Assembly: GCF_012295525.1 (NCBI RefSeq) | Contig: NZ_CP051167.1 | Location: 124,001-188,000, forward strand | DNA from: Oxynema aestuarii AP17 | GTDB lineage: Bacteria > Cyanobacteriota > Cyanobacteriia > Cyanobacteriales > Laspinemataceae | Length of the DNA: 64,000 nt | Direction: 5' to 3' | In this document: positions 38,482-48,033 of the stretch, in pieces | How positions within the stretch are numbered: the first letter of the stretch is position 1 | How the letters are laid out: every line of letters starts with the position of its first letter | Notes under the pieces: generated by a model | What the model was told of the DNA's origin: nothing | Seen by the model: the letters and a program-made list of their open reading frames with translations, nothing else | Databases searched by the model: none | Made by a program: the position numbers and the translations under genes

Positions 38482-39252
38482 ATGCAGTCGAATTTTGCCA
38501 ATGCAATGCCAAATGCCATCGACGCCGATCGCAGCGAGGCAGCGACTGAAATAGCGAGCGAACCGACTTGGTTTCAAGTTCATTTTGTCGGTTGTATGGA
38601 AATGTATGCCGATACGTCGGTGGTCGCGGACTATTTCGACGCCCATCAACAGTGGTTTCCACGCTGCGCCAAACCGATGAGTGCCGATCGCATTGGAGAA
38701 AACGGTTACGCACTGACGATCGGGCGTTTTGGCTCGTTTGGCTACGAAGTCGAGCCGAAAGTCGGTCTGCACCTGTTACCGCAACAAGAAGGACTCTACC
38801 TGATCGAAACGATCCCCGTTCCGGACTACACCCCGCCGGGTTACGACGTCGATTTTAAAGCGGCCCAACGGTTGATCGCAGCGATGCCGGACTATAGTGA
38901 CTACAAGCTCGATGGCGTTGACTCTTTGCCGGATCGCATGACCCGGGTGGAATGGCATTTAGACCTGAAAGTGGCCGTCTTTTTCCCGAAATTCATCCAA
39001 GCTTTACCCCAATCGCTGATTCAGAAAACGGGCGATCGCCTCCTCGCTCAAATTGTCAAGCAAGTGTCGCGACGCTTGACTTATAAAGTGCAAGAAGATT
39101 TCCATCAATCCCAAGGAGAGGCGACGTTCGAGTTATTTAAAAAGATCTGGTCGAAAAACCGCCGTCGGGAGGTCTGTCACGAATGCACCCCCACGGACGA
39201 AAGTAACGGCGCGATCGCTCCAGAGGCGATCGAGTCGGTCAATGAGGCTTGA
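38482..39252 (+). CDS. DUF1997 family protein
   Basis: 256 residues. The core has WFQVHFVGCMEMYADTSVVADYFDAHQQWFPRCAKPM, then NGYALTIGRFGSFGYEVEPKVGLHL and RVEWHLDLKVAVFFPKF, ending with RRLTYKVQEDFHQ. This is the pattern of DUF1997, found in cyanobacteria and plants (START-like lipid-binding shape is suspected, not shown). There are no membrane segments. A hairpin terminator follows at 39285-39306. The family's function is unknown. Confidence 0.85.
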   Translation: MQSNFANAMPNAIDADRSEAATEIASEPTWFQVHFVGCMEMYADTSVVADYFDAHQQWFPRCAKPMSADRIGENGYALTIGRFGSFGYEVEPKVGLHLLPQQEGLYLIETIPVPDYTPPGYDVDFKAAQRLIAAMPDYSDYKLDGVDSLPDRMTRVEWHLDLKVAVFFPKFIQALPQSLIQKTGDRLLAQIVKQVSRRLTYKVQEDFHQSQGEATFELFKKIWSKNRRREVCHECTPTDESNGAIAPEAIESVNEA

Positions 39253-39284
39253 GCTCGCGATCGATTCTGTTCTCACCCCCCTCA

Positions 39285-39306
39285 GAAGCCTCCACAAGGA
39301 GGCTTC
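39285..39306 (+). terminator. Hairpin terminator after the DUF1997 gene
   Basis: GAAGCCTCC-ACAA-GGAGGCTTC, a perfect 9-bp stem with 4-nt loop. The T-tract after it is poor. It lies between two convergent genes. Confidence 0.65.
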
Positions 39307-39394
39307 GTCAGTTCGGGCGCTATTTTCATTCCCCCTAGTTCGAGCCACGTTTAAGCGAACGAACCGCTCGTGCGCCACCACGCGGCTCTAGCGA

Positions 39395-39865
39395 CTACAT
39401 ATTGCTGAGAATCTTTTGAACGATTTGCATTCCGGTGACCGCCTGCCAGCCAAACAGGAGTAACAAACTCATATTGAGGCCGATGTGACCGAAGCGCGCC
39501 CAGTCTTTGCCTTGTTGCATCAGAGGTGCGAGGGCGGCAGAAGCGGCAATTAAACCCGTCATTCCCAGTCCGACTAGCAAATGAGGGCCGACGAACAGTT
39601 TGCCATTGGTAATATAGGTGACGGCCATCCCGCCAATGGTGCCGAAGACCATAAAGGCTAAGAGCACGGAACCGACTTGGTAATGTTTGATGTTGTATTT
39701 GCCCTTAATCAGTTCTTTTTTGGCGTCCCCCGTGGCTTGGCGGGTCCGCTTGACTTTGATCCCGAGAAACAGGGCATATACTGAGGTGGCGAACAGCACC
39801 CACATGATCAGGGGGTGAAAGAACGGTAAGACTGTTTGTAGGGGGGCAGGAAGTTCGATCGTCAT
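39395..39865 (-). CDS. DUF4079 family integral membrane protein
   Basis: 156 residues; AGGAGAACCC before ATG is a strong ribosome site. Four hydrophobic segments: LIMWVLFATSVYALFLGI, VGSVLLAFMVFGTIGGMAV, HLLVGLGMTGLIAASAAL and IGLNMSLLLLFGWQAVTG. His residues at the segment edges (FFHPLIM, IKHYQVG, GPHLLVG, FGHIGLN) recall di-haem cytochrome b561-like folds. This is the DUF4079 type found in cyanobacteria and chloroplasts, probably thylakoid-located; function unknown. Single gene. Confidence 0.85.
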   Translation of the reverse strand: MTIELPAPLQTVLPFFHPLIMWVLFATSVYALFLGIKVKRTRQATGDAKKELIKGKYNIKHYQVGSVLLAFMVFGTIGGMAVTYITNGKLFVGPHLLVGLGMTGLIAASAALAPLMQQGKDWARFGHIGLNMSLLLLFGWQAVTGMQIVQKILSNM

Positions 39866-39998
39866 GGGTTCTCCTAGGATCTCAAGGTTTCAGAATCTTA
39901 ATAAAACTTAGCACGATCGCGACCCAAGCTCGGTTTGCAAAGGTTTTATTTAGCGGTAAGTTGACAGTGCTATTTTTATGTGAAATGGGGCGTGGGTG

Positions 39999-41471
39999 AT
40001 GGCCTCGAACCAGGATATTTTACTGTTGCAGGCGGCTGAAAAGGGTCAAATTAACGAGGTGAGACGGGCGATCGCCGAGGGAGCGGATCCGAACGCGAGC
40101 GATCGCAACGGCACCACGGCGTTAATGGTCGCCGCACAACGGGGATTTGTAGAAATCGTCCGGGCGATCGTGGCGGCGGGGGGCGAGGTCAACCGAAGCC
40201 GTCACCAACACGGCACCACGGCGTTAATGTTTGCCAGTGCCAGCCATCAAGCGGATGTGGTGCGGATGCTGCTCGACAACGGAGCCGATGTCAATGCGAC
40301 CAATGACGACGGCAGCACGGCGTTGATGGTGGCGGCGTTGAGGGGCAATCCGTTTATCGTGCAACGGTTGCTCGACTGTGGGGCCGATCCCACGATTCAA
40401 GACCGGGATGGGGATACGGCGTTGCGACTGGCGATCGCCCAAGGTCATACCCCGATCGCGCGGATGTTATTGGAAGCAGGGGCGGCGGTAGAGGCGATCG
40501 CCGACTGCGATCGTTTGTTCGAGCAGGCGGTCGAACGGGGCAACAGTGCGATGGTCGAACTGTTGTTAACGCGCGGGATCGACTGCCAGCAGGTCGATTG
40601 CGGCGCCGCCGTACTCGCGGCTTGCGAAGCCGGACAAACGGCGATCGTGCGGGCGTTACTGGCGGCAGGAGCGGACCCCAATTACGGCGATCGCGACGGC
40701 GAAACTCCCGCGATCGTGGCGGCAGATCTCGGCTATCTCGATGTGGTCGCCGCCTTACTCGATGCAGGCGCCGATCCCAATACGGCGAACCCGGATGGGG
40801 TGACGCCGTTGATGGCGGCAGCCTCCGGGGGTCATCTGGAGATCGCGATCGCCTTACTCGATCGCGGCGCCGAGATCGATCGCCGCGATCGCGATGGGGA
40901 AACGGCGTTAAATTTGGCCGTGGTCGAAGGCTATACCGATATGGTGCAACTGTTGCTCGATCGCGGCGCCGAGTGCCGAACTCGCAACCACTTGGGCGAT
41001 ACCCCCTTGTTAGTGGCGGCGCTCCACAACCGGGCGGAGATCGTCGCCGCCTTGCTCGACCGACAAGCGGATCCGAATGTCAGTAACTTGGGACAAACGC
41101 CGTTATTGCTAGCAGTCGCCCAAGGCGGTCAGGAAACCGTGGCCCGACTGCTCGAAGCGGGGGCCGATCCGAACCGTCCCAGCGAGGAAGGGAAAACGGC
41201 GTTGATGATGGCGGGCGATCGCAATGCGATCGCGATCGTCGAACGGCTGATCGCGGCGGGGGCCGATGTCAACCAACGCGATCGCTCGGGGGCCACGGCC
41301 CTGATGTGGGCGGGACATCGCGGTCATCTGGCGATCGTCAAGCGGCTGATCGAAGCGGGGGCCGATGTCAATTTGAGGAATCAAGGGGGTTATACGGCTC
41401 TGGCGATCGCCGAATATAACGGGTTTAACAGTGTGGTTCGCGCGCTCCGAGACGCAGGCGCCTTGGAATGA
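39999..41471 (+). CDS. Ankyrin-repeat protein
   Basis: About 490 residues. GTG 39996 lies directly before the chosen ATG 39999. The whole chain is about 14 ankyrin repeats, 30-34 residues each, with the usual G-TAL--A---G---IV--LL--GADPN pattern (for example NGTTALMVAAQRGFVEIVRAI and GATALMWAGHRGHLAIVKRL). One repeat near residues 163-195 is degenerate (DCDRLFEQAVERGNSAMVELLL). There is no signal peptide, membrane segment or catalytic domain, so it is a cytoplasmic protein-binding scaffold with an unknown partner. HIP1 sites are dense inside it and encode Asp-Arg or Ala-Ile steps. Confidence 0.95.
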   Translation: MASNQDILLLQAAEKGQINEVRRAIAEGADPNASDRNGTTALMVAAQRGFVEIVRAIVAAGGEVNRSRHQHGTTALMFASASHQADVVRMLLDNGADVNATNDDGSTALMVAALRGNPFIVQRLLDCGADPTIQDRDGDTALRLAIAQGHTPIARMLLEAGAAVEAIADCDRLFEQAVERGNSAMVELLLTRGIDCQQVDCGAAVLAACEAGQTAIVRALLAAGADPNYGDRDGETPAIVAADLGYLDVVAALLDAGADPNTANPDGVTPLMAAASGGHLEIAIALLDRGAEIDRRDRDGETALNLAVVEGYTDMVQLLLDRGAECRTRNHLGDTPLLVAALHNRAEIVAALLDRQADPNVSNLGQTPLLLAVAQGGQETVARLLEAGADPNRPSEEGKTALMMAGDRNAIAIVERLIAAGADVNQRDRSGATALMWAGHRGHLAIVKRLIEAGADVNLRNQGGYTALAIAEYNGFNSVVRALRDAGALE

Positions 41472-41536
41472 GGCGATCGCGCGTCCTGCCAATCCGGCAA
41501 CATTGTAGTTTAACTTTTGAGGGGTTCGGGGAGCTA

Positions 41537-41646
41537 TAAGTCCCGCGCTGTACGAAGCATCAGCGTCGGGATCCATGGACTCCCCGAGCTGGTCTCATCC
41601 CCACCCTGCGGGAAGGGTCAAGCCCTACGATGGGGATGAGACCAGC
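41537..41646 (+). ncRNA. Guide-RNA-like hairpin remnant and 15-bp inverted repeat before tnpB 2
   Basis: TCCCGCGCTG (41541-41550) pairs with CAGCG-T-CGGGA (41561-41571). The same structure, with a different loop, follows tnpB 2 at 42948-42979, where an omega-RNA 3' end is expected. Next comes a perfect 15-bp inverted repeat, GCTGGTCTCATCCCC (41588-41602) with its complement at 41632-41646. The first hairpin looks like the right end of another, lost element of the same type. Confidence 0.45.
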
Positions 41647-41683
41647 ATTTATCAGCAGCTATAGTCTGTAGTAAATTATAGTC

Positions 41684-42959
41684 ATGCTGACCGTGAACTA
41701 CACCTACCGAATCTATCCAAATGTCGTACAGCAGACTGAACTGCGGTCGTGGCTTGAGACGTGCACAGGCGTATATAACTACGCTTTGCGCGAACTCAAA
41801 GACTGGATTGCTTCGCGTAAGTGTTCGGTAGACCGATGCTCGTTGGAAAAGGAATACATCATTCCCGCCGATGAGCCATTCCCGTCTTACCATCGTCAGC
41901 AGAATAACCTGCCCAAAGCGAAGAAGCAATTCCCGCATCTGGGTAAGGTGCATTCTCAGGTATTGCAGACCACGATTCGCAGACTGCACGATACCTGGGA
42001 AGTATTTCGGAAACGGGGATATGGATTCCCGCGTTTCAAAAAGTTCGGTCAGTTCAAATCCTTTGTGTTTCCCCAATTCAAGAACAATCCCATCAATGGC
42101 TTCACAATCAAGTTGCCAAAGATCGGGGAAGTACCCATCAACCTGCATCCCCCCTTCGCCCCCCTTTCAAAGGGGGGTTGGGGGGATACAGGTAAGGGTA
42201 CTGTCCAGGGTACGGGGTACACAATGGTATGTTGTCGTCACGATTGAATCGGATATCTCGGTTCCCGATGTCCCGGTTCACGGTCGGACGATCGGGATTG
42301 ACCTGGGATTGGAGCGATTCTTGACCGCTTCCGATCGCTCTTTCCAAGAGCGCCCTAAGTTTTTCAAGTCGATGCAACGCAAGCTGAAATTGCTGCAACG
42401 CAGAGCCGCACGAAAACAGAAGGGTTCTCAAAACTGGGAAAAGGCGCAAATCAAAGTGGCTAGAATGCATCACCGAATTGCGAACCGTCGTAAAGACTTC
42501 CATCTGAAAACGGCTCATCAGCTTTGCGACCGGGCGCCAACCATCTTTGCAGAAGATCTCAACGTCAAAGGCTTGACGCGAGGGATGTTGCGAACAGATT
42601 GTGTTGATGCTGCCTTCGGACAATTCCTGTCTCTGACAGAATGGGTGTGCTGGAAGCGAGGAGTCTACTTTGCTAAAGTCAATCCCAACGGCACCAGTCA
42701 AACCTGTCCCAACTGTTTTGCTACGGTGAGCAAAGGGTTGGAAGTCAGAGAGCATCATTGTCCTGAGTGTGGGTATCGGACTCATCGGGATCGTGCCGCC
42801 GCAGAGATGGTTTTGCATCGTGGACTAGAGAATGTAGTATCCCAGGGACTCTGGGGAACGGAAACCGCCTGTCAAGTCGGTCTGTCGGGGGTCTATGACC
42901 TAGATAAGTGGCGTGGGGCCCGAATACCCAATCGCGAGGTTGGGAAGCCCGCGCTGTAA
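41684..42959 (+). pseudogene. tnpB: Frameshifted tnpB, second copy (IS200/IS605-type RNA-guided nuclease)
   Basis: Two frames together give a full TnpB of about 420 residues. The N-terminal part from ATG 41684 (VNYTYRIYPNVVQQTELRSWL, GVYNYALRELKDW, RKRGYGFPRFKK) is open to 42247. The C-terminal part, in another frame, carries RGTQWYVVVTIE, RuvC-I GIDLGLERFLTASD, RuvC-II FAEDLNVKGL, zinc finger CPNC...CPEC and RuvC-III HRDRAAAEMVL. All catalytic acids are kept. The frames switch at a 41-bp palindromic element (42147-42187), the reverse complement of the one in the first tnpB. Outside it the gene looks intact, so the break is recent. No tnpA. This copy belongs to a different TnpB subgroup from the first. 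Confidence 0.9.
42147..42187 (-). repeat. 41-bp C/G-run palindromic element, copy 2 (inside tnpB 2)
   Basis: Exact reverse complement of the element at 16459-16499. It begins ATCCCCCCTTCG and ends GGTTGGGGGGAT on the plus strand and is the point where the tnpB reading frame shifts. Confidence 0.95.
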
Positions 42960-42990
42960 TCTTTGATTTAGCGTCGGGAGGATGTCACAA
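42945..42990 (+). ncRNA. Putative 3' end of the TnpB guide (omega) RNA
   Basis: It overlaps the tnpB stop. CCCGCGCT (42948-42955) pairs with AGCG-T-CGGG (42970-42978), and AGGATGTCAC follows. In this family the guide RNA is read from the tnpB 3' end into flanking DNA, so the guide would begin just after this point. The assignment rests on position, structure and the matching hairpin at 41541-41571. Confidence 0.4.
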
Positions 42991-43104
42991 ACCCGCTTTC
43001 TAGCAGAAAACGGGTTGCAAACGATCGATATTTGAACTCATTGAAGGATCCGAGCATTACAGTTAAACGGTGGGTCAACGAGACGACGGGTTAGGGAGAA
43101 TGCC

Positions 43105-43308
43105 TTACTCGGCGATCTTGAGCCAGCCGCGCCGCACTGCATAAATCATGCGATCGATCGCGGTGCGTTCTTCATAGGGCAATGTTTCTTGGAGGAGAAA
43201 CGTTTTTAGAAACTGACGTTGTTCTTTAGTAATTTGCCCGTAGCGATAGACCTGGAAAAATAGCTCGGCAATTTGGGATTGGGGGAGAAGGGCGGTATCT
43301 ATCATCAT
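43105..43308 (-). CDS. Small conserved-type protein of unknown function
   Basis: 67 residues starting with two Met codons. It is all helical in appearance: IAELFFQVYRYGQITKEQRQFLKTFLLQE and YEERTAIDRMIYAVRRGWLKI. No membrane segment, no Cys. Similar short proteins of this composition are widespread in cyanobacteria, but I cannot name the family. It is a single gene with an AT-rich upstream region. Confidence 0.7.
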   Translation of the reverse strand: MMIDTALLPQSQIAELFFQVYRYGQITKEQRQFLKTFLLQETLPYEERTAIDRMIYAVRRGWLKIAE

Positions 43309-44222
43309 TTTTTATAAATTCTTCTATTCTTAGTATGGAGGATAATTGACGATCGATCTGCGATCGATGCGGGAATTCATTTGTGAATTCGATCGGTCAA
43401 ATATGGCGATCGCGATCGCGTGCAAAGGCGATCGCGATCGCACCCCCGATTCGCCTCCCGACTTTCGACCCAGAGCCTTTAGGGATCCCGTCCGCCTCCG
43501 ATTTTAAAGGTTTTACAAGGGCGATCGACGGTTCCATTTGCGATCGAAATCACCGATAATCTTCGCTATAAAAACAGTAGATAATCCCTAAGAATGAAAA
43601 AACAAGTAATTAAAATACAGGGATTTATTGGTTTTTTAAAATTATAAAATTCTTGGCGATCGCGATCGCAATTTCCCCCTTAAAAAACGAGGTTTCAATA
43701 ACGATTGAGTTCCTGGGTGGGGATGGCGATCGCCAAAAAGAACATTGGCAGGATCGATAGATTTGCGGATAGCATAAGTATCGATCGCGGGATTCTCCGC
43801 GATCGCACCTGTAACCCCAACCCGATTTCCGGCTCGCTACCCCCTTCGATCGACGGTTCGCTCTCGATGTCAAAAGTGCTGCTTTTTGGCAGCATTGCCC
43901 TTATTTTCGGGCAAAATCAGGGGAAATCTAATGGGTAGGATCGGAGGCTTCTTGATATAGGTAAGCCTCATTGCTTGCAGAGACAGACAACAAAGCGACA
44001 TCTCACGAATCTCTCAATAACCGCCGTGTTTGCTCGATCCGTAACCCCAAGCAGAGTGGAGTGCGAACCGACGCTAACACGAAGGTTTTGAGAAAATATT
44101 CCTGACTACTCGGCTGAAAACTTTATGATGGGAAAGACGATATTGGGGGAGCGTTAGCGAACTAGAGAATCGCCTTTGTCTGTGCTCGTTGGAAACAGTC
44201 CATTTGTTCACGAAAGCAGGTT
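43309..44222. other. Long intergenic region with a HIP1 cluster
   Basis: 914 bp. At 43405-43444 a 22-bp unit with two overlapping HIP1 cores (GGCGATCGCGATCGCGTGCA) is followed by a partial second copy. A hairpin GAGGCTT/AAGCCTC lies at about 43941-43970. Short open frames here have no ribosome site and are dominated by HIP1-derived codons; I call none of them. The last 100 bp should hold the kinase promoter. Confidence 0.5.
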
Positions 44223-46697
44223 ATGATTGCAAGCCAGACACGGTACGGGCAATACTTGACCCGCATAGCAGCTCTCGCCGCTAGCTACTTTGGCAGCGCC
44301 ATTCTAGCCACTTGGATTCCCGGACTCGATCGCTACGTCTTACCCTTCGGCCCACCGACGGGGATAGCCCTAGCTGCTCTCGTCTTATTCGGAGAAAACT
44401 TGTGGCCCGGGATTGCGATCGCGGCGTTTGTGTTCGTTCAAAGTCAAACGATATCCCTGAGTTTGGCAATCGGTGCGGTATTTAGCAGCGTCGTGCAAGC
44501 ATTAATCGCCGTCAAACTGCTCAAACGCTGCAAATTCAATCCGGCCCTGGAAAACCTGCGCGATGTGGTTTTACTCTTAAGTCTGGGGGGATTGTTGTCC
44601 ACCGCGATCGGGTCCGGTTTGGGAGCGAGCTATCTTTACTGGGGCGGCGCGATCGCCCCCGAGGAACTCTCCAGTACGTGGCAGATTTGGTGGATCGAGG
44701 ACTTCATGGGGATTTTGCTAATTTCGCCCCTGTTGCTCTCCTGGCGAGAATTACCGCCGATCGCAACCCGCCACAACTGGAAAAAACTGGTTTTACGGAT
44801 TCTCGAAGCGACCACCTTAGTCACGGTTCTATTACCGATCAGTTGGATCGTCTTTTGTTCGCGTACCCGGGTTTACGTCGCCGAATATCCCCTCGAATAT
44901 CTACCCTTTCCCTTCATGGTGTGGGCGGCCCTGCGGTTCGGACAACGGGGTACCGCCGTGGTCAACTTGATGGTGGCTGGGATGGCGATTTGGGGAGTGG
45001 CGCGCGATAGCGGACCGTTTCTGAAACATGCGGACAATATTACCCAGGCGATCGTCTCCCTACAAGTTTTTATGGCGGTAGTGGCGGGAACCGCCTTAGT
45101 TTTGGGCGCCGTGGTCGAACAACGGCGACATTTCGAGCGCTTGTTGCAACAGCGAGAAGCGAGTTTGACGAACGCCCAACGGATAGCCAAAGTCGGCAAC
45201 TGGGATTTAGACCTCAAAGAACAACAACTGAAATGGTCTGACGAGCTCTATCGGATTCTCGGAGTAGAACCGCAGGCATTTGAACCGAGTTTGGAGAAGT
45301 TTTTAAAATACGTCCATGTCGAAGATCGCCCCTTAGTCGAGCGTTCCTTTGACAATGCGGTGCGAGGTTACCAACCTTACGCGATCGAATATCGGATCGT
45401 CCCGCCGTCGTGCGACGAGCAAATCGTTTACGAACAGTGCGAAATTAAAGGCTCGAACGTGACGGGAACGGTACAAAATATTACCGAACGCAAAAAATCG
45501 GAAGCGGCGTTGCGATCGAGTGAAGAGCGCTTTTCTAAAGCTTTTGATGCCAGTCCCCTCGGCATTGCCATCAGTACCTTAATCGACGGCAAGTTTGTCG
45601 ATGTTAACAATAGTTTTTTGCGCTTGTTCGGTTACCCACGCGACGAATTAATCGGTCAGACCTCTTTCTCGTTGGGAGTTTGGCTCGACGATAACGAGCA
45701 ACGGGCGAAACTGCTCGAAGTCCTCGAAACTTACGGTTCGGTGAGCAATTATGAAATTAAATTTTGTACCAAATCCGGGGAAGTGCGCGATGGGTTGCTG
45801 TCGATGGAGGCGATCGATCTCGGCTCGGAGCGCTGTATTCTAACGATGATTAGCGATATTACCGAACGCAAGCGGGCGGAGGAACTGCGGCAGGCGAAAG
45901 AAGCGGCGGAAGCGGCGAATTATGCTAAAAGTGCGTTTCTGGCGAATATGAGCCACGAATTACGCACGCCCCTGAATGCGATTATTGGTTACAGTGAAAT
46001 TTTACAGGAAGATGCGGAAGATTTGGGACAGGAAGAGTTCGTCCCGGATCTAAAAAAAATTCACGGTGCGGGGAGACAGTTGCTCGCCTTGATTAGCGAT
46101 ATTTTGGATTTATCTAAAATCGAAGCGGGTCGCATGAGTTTGGATTTAGAAAAGATCGAGATCGACAAGTTAGTGTGGGAAGTGGTCAATACGATCCAGC
46201 CCGCGATCGATAAAAATAGCAATCAGTTAATCATCGATACCGCCGATGACATTGGGGAGTTTTATGCGGATGTGGCTAAAATCCGGCAAGGATTGCTCAA
46301 TTTGCTCAGTAATGCGGCGAAGTTCACCGAAAATGGCGAGGTTAAATTGTCGATCCGCCGCGTCAAAGACGGCTATTGTTTGGGGGAGGAGTTCGCCGAC
46401 GAGTTGCCCCGCCTCGATTGCGAGTTGGTGGTGTTCGAGGTGAGCGATACGGGAATTGGCATGAGTCCGAAACATCTGGCACAGGTGTTTCAGCCGTTCA
46501 CTCAGGCGGATATTTCGACGACGCGCAAATATGGGGGAACGGGGTTGGGACTGACGATTACTCAAAAGTTTTGTCAGATGATGGGGGGGACGATTCAGGT
46601 CAGCAGCGAGTTGGGGAAAGGATCGACGTTTACGATCGCCCTTCCCGCTTCAGTGCAGCCCCTACCGACGTCACAGGTGCTGGTGGAGGAAAGCTGA
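44223..46697 (+). CDS. MASE1-PAS-PAS sensor histidine kinase
   Basis: 824 residues. Residues 1-300 are a MASE1-type membrane sensor of about eight hydrophobic segments ([27 protein letters not shown] is characteristic). Two PAS regions follow: about 318-420 ([22 protein letters not shown], ending NITERKKSE) and about 428-548 ([15 protein letters not shown], ending DITERKRAE). HisKA has [21 protein letters not shown] with phosphoacceptor H578. HATPase has [42 protein letters not shown] and [11 protein letters not shown]. There is no receiver domain. The ligand is unknown; MASE1 proteins sense small molecules or metabolic state. petN follows 82 bp downstream but is probably separately transcribed. 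Confidence 0.93.
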   Translation: MIASQTRYGQYLTRIAALAASYFGSAILATWIPGLDRYVLPFGPPTGIALAALVLFGENLWPGIAIAAFVFVQSQTISLSLAIGAVFSSVVQALIAVKLLKRCKFNPALENLRDVVLLLSLGGLLSTAIGSGLGASYLYWGGAIAPEELSSTWQIWWIEDFMGILLISPLLLSWRELPPIATRHNWKKLVLRILEATTLVTVLLPISWIVFCSRTRVYVAEYPLEYLPFPFMVWAALRFGQRGTAVVNLMVAGMAIWGVARDSGPFLKHADNITQAIVSLQVFMAVVAGTALVLGAVVEQRRHFERLLQQREASLTNAQRIAKVGNWDLDLKEQQLKWSDELYRILGVEPQAFEPSLEKFLKYVHVEDRPLVERSFDNAVRGYQPYAIEYRIVPPSCDEQIVYEQCEIKGSNVTGTVQNITERKKSEAALRSSEERFSKAFDASPLGIAISTLIDGKFVDVNNSFLRLFGYPRDELIGQTSFSLGVWLDDNEQRAKLLEVLETYGSVSNYEIKFCTKSGEVRDGLLSMEAIDLGSERCILTMISDITERKRAEELRQAKEAAEAANYAKSAFLANMSHELRTPLNAIIGYSEILQEDAEDLGQEEFVPDLKKIHGAGRQLLALISDILDLSKIEAGRMSLDLEKIEIDKLVWEVVNTIQPAIDKNSNQLIIDTADDIGEFYADVAKIRQGLLNLLSNAAKFTENGEVKLSIRRVKDGYCLGEEFADELPRLDCELVVFEVSDTGIGMSPKHLAQVFQPFTQADISTTRKYGGTGLGLTITQKFCQMMGGTIQVSSELGKGSTFTIALPASVQPLPTSQVLVEES

Positions 46698-46779
46698 GCC
46701 GACGGATGGGCGAGGGTCGCGGATTGGATTATGATAAGAGGTTGAAATCATTAGCTATTTCGGGTCTCGACATAAGATT

Positions 46780-46869
46780 ATGGATATTTTGACATTGGGT
46801 TGGTCTTCGTTGTTGGTGGTGTTTACCTTTTCGATTTCCCTCGTGGTTTGGGGTCGTAACGGCTTCTAA
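46780..46869 (+). CDS. petN: Cytochrome b6f complex subunit VIII (PetN)
   Basis: 29 residues: begins [20 protein letters not shown] and ends with [10 protein letters not shown]. This is the highly conserved single-span PetN, needed for stable b6f dimers in thylakoid membranes, and it links this DNA firmly to an oxygenic phototroph. The length is exactly that of the family. Ribosome site weak. A strong terminator follows at 46933-46970. Confidence 0.97.
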   Translation: MDILTLGWSSLLVVFTFSISLVVWGRNGF

Positions 46870-46932
46870 ATCGCGATCGCGACGGGCGAATCCGTGAGGG
46901 TCGCGCCTCGCGCGATCGCCCTCCATTGTCTT

Positions 46933-46970
46933 GGGGCTAGCTTAATGCACAAAAGTTAGCCCCATTTTTT
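46933..46970 (+). terminator. Intrinsic terminator downstream of petN
   Basis: GGGGCTAGCTT (46933-46943) pairs with AAGTTAGCCCC (46953-46963), an 11-bp stem with one G-T, followed by A and six T. Confidence 0.9.
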
Positions 46971-47010
46971 GGATCGATTGCCCTGTAAATTTTCCCAGAG
47001 GACTCGCAAA

Positions 47011-47610
47011 ATGACAGGCAAACAAATTTTGATGCTCGTCGGCGATTTTGTCGAAGATTACGAAGTGATGGTGCCGTTTCAAGCCCTGCAAATGGTCGGT
47101 CATACGGTGCAGGCGGTTTGTCCGCACAAAAAAGCCGGAGAAACGGTACGAACTGCGGTTCACGATTTTGAGGGAGACCAGACCTATAGCGAAAAACCGG
47201 GACATAATTTTACGCTCAATGCCTCGTTTGAGGCGATCGACCCCTCGGCGTTCCATGCTTTGGTCGTTCCCGGCGGACGAGCGCCGGAATATATTCGGTT
47301 AGAAGATCGAGTGTTAGAGATCGTGCGACATTTCGCCACCCATGACAAGCCGATCGCCGCTATCTGCCACGGCTTGCAGGTGTTGACGGCTGCGGGAGCG
47401 ATCGAAGGCAAGCGCTGCACCGCCTATCCCGCCTGCGGTCCGGAAGTCGAGCGCGCTGGCGGAATTTATGTCAGCACTCCGGTCGATCGCGCCGTCGTCG
47501 ATGGCAATTTGGTCACGGCCCCCGCCTGGCCCGCCCATCCCGCCTGGTTGGCCGAGTTCCTCAAGGTCTTGGGAACCCGCATCGAACACGGCAAAATGGC
47601 TCGGGTGTGA
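47011..47610 (+). CDS. DJ-1/PfpI family protein
   Basis: 199 residues from the ATG giving [25 protein letters not shown] upstream fixes this start, and an ATG-less 14-codon extension is rejected. Core motifs: [36 protein letters not shown], and the nucleophile elbow [16 protein letters not shown] with the conserved Cys. Family members act as glyoxalases, deglycases or general stress proteins; the exact reaction cannot be chosen here. No signal peptide. Single gene with its own terminator. Confidence 0.92.
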   Translation: MTGKQILMLVGDFVEDYEVMVPFQALQMVGHTVQAVCPHKKAGETVRTAVHDFEGDQTYSEKPGHNFTLNASFEAIDPSAFHALVVPGGRAPEYIRLEDRVLEIVRHFATHDKPIAAICHGLQVLTAAGAIEGKRCTAYPACGPEVERAGGIYVSTPVDRAVVDGNLVTAPAWPAHPAWLAEFLKVLGTRIEHGKMARV

Positions 47611-47619
47611 GGGTTTTGG

Positions 47620-47652
47620 CCAAAAGTGAGGCAAGCTTTGCCTCACTTTTGG
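47620..47652. terminator. Bidirectional intrinsic terminator
   Basis: A 15-bp perfect stem, CCAAAAGTGAGGCAA and TTGCCTCACTTTTGG, with loop GCT. The A-run on one side and T-run on the other allow it to work in both directions. Confidence 0.85.
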
Positions 47653-47891
47653 GGTTAGGATGAGGTTAAGCATTAAGCTTGTGCAATTGTGGCGATCCAA
47701 TTTGAGTGAGGGGCGATCGACCCTGTTTGAGAGGAGGCAATCGCTGCAGAATCAAAGGACAAAGGGCTGCGATCGGGTTATCCTGAATCTCTCTACCTTT
47801 GTATTTTTGTATTGTACCCTTTAGGGCTTTGAATACAAAATTTTATACTATAGTTGTCAACCCTCGATCTCTCTCATTATTTTAGAAAAAT

Positions 47892-47947
47892 GGGATAAAA
47901 TCGTGCATTTGAAGTCTAAAAATACTTAAAATGTACGATTTTATCCC
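47892..47947. repeat. 19-bp inverted repeat with 18-nt loop
   Basis: GGGATAAAATCGTGCATTT (47892-47910) against AAATGTACGATTTTATCCC (47929-47947): one mismatch in 19 pairs. No gene lies nearby on either side for which it would be a terminator. It could be a miniature mobile element or an RNA hairpin. Confidence 0.85.
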
Positions 47948-47993
47948 TTATACAGCACTCGGGCGTCTGATGAGGTACAGTGCCGATCCCCCT

Positions 47994-48033
47994 ATCCCCC
48001 CTTCGCCCCCCTTTCAAGGGGGGTTGGGGGGAT
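47994..48033 (-). repeat. 40-bp C/G-run palindromic element, copy 3
   Basis: Same as copy 2 but with one A fewer at the centre. A shorter related palindrome (CCCCCTTTTTAAGGGGG at about 48054-48070, then ATTTAGGGGGATC) follows after about 20 bp. Confidence 0.95.

Noticed and set aside
43625-43938. Overlapping short frames on both strands in the 0.9-kb intergenic region
   Set aside because: Frames on both strands are open because of HIP1-rich sequence; none has a ribosome site or protein-like pattern.
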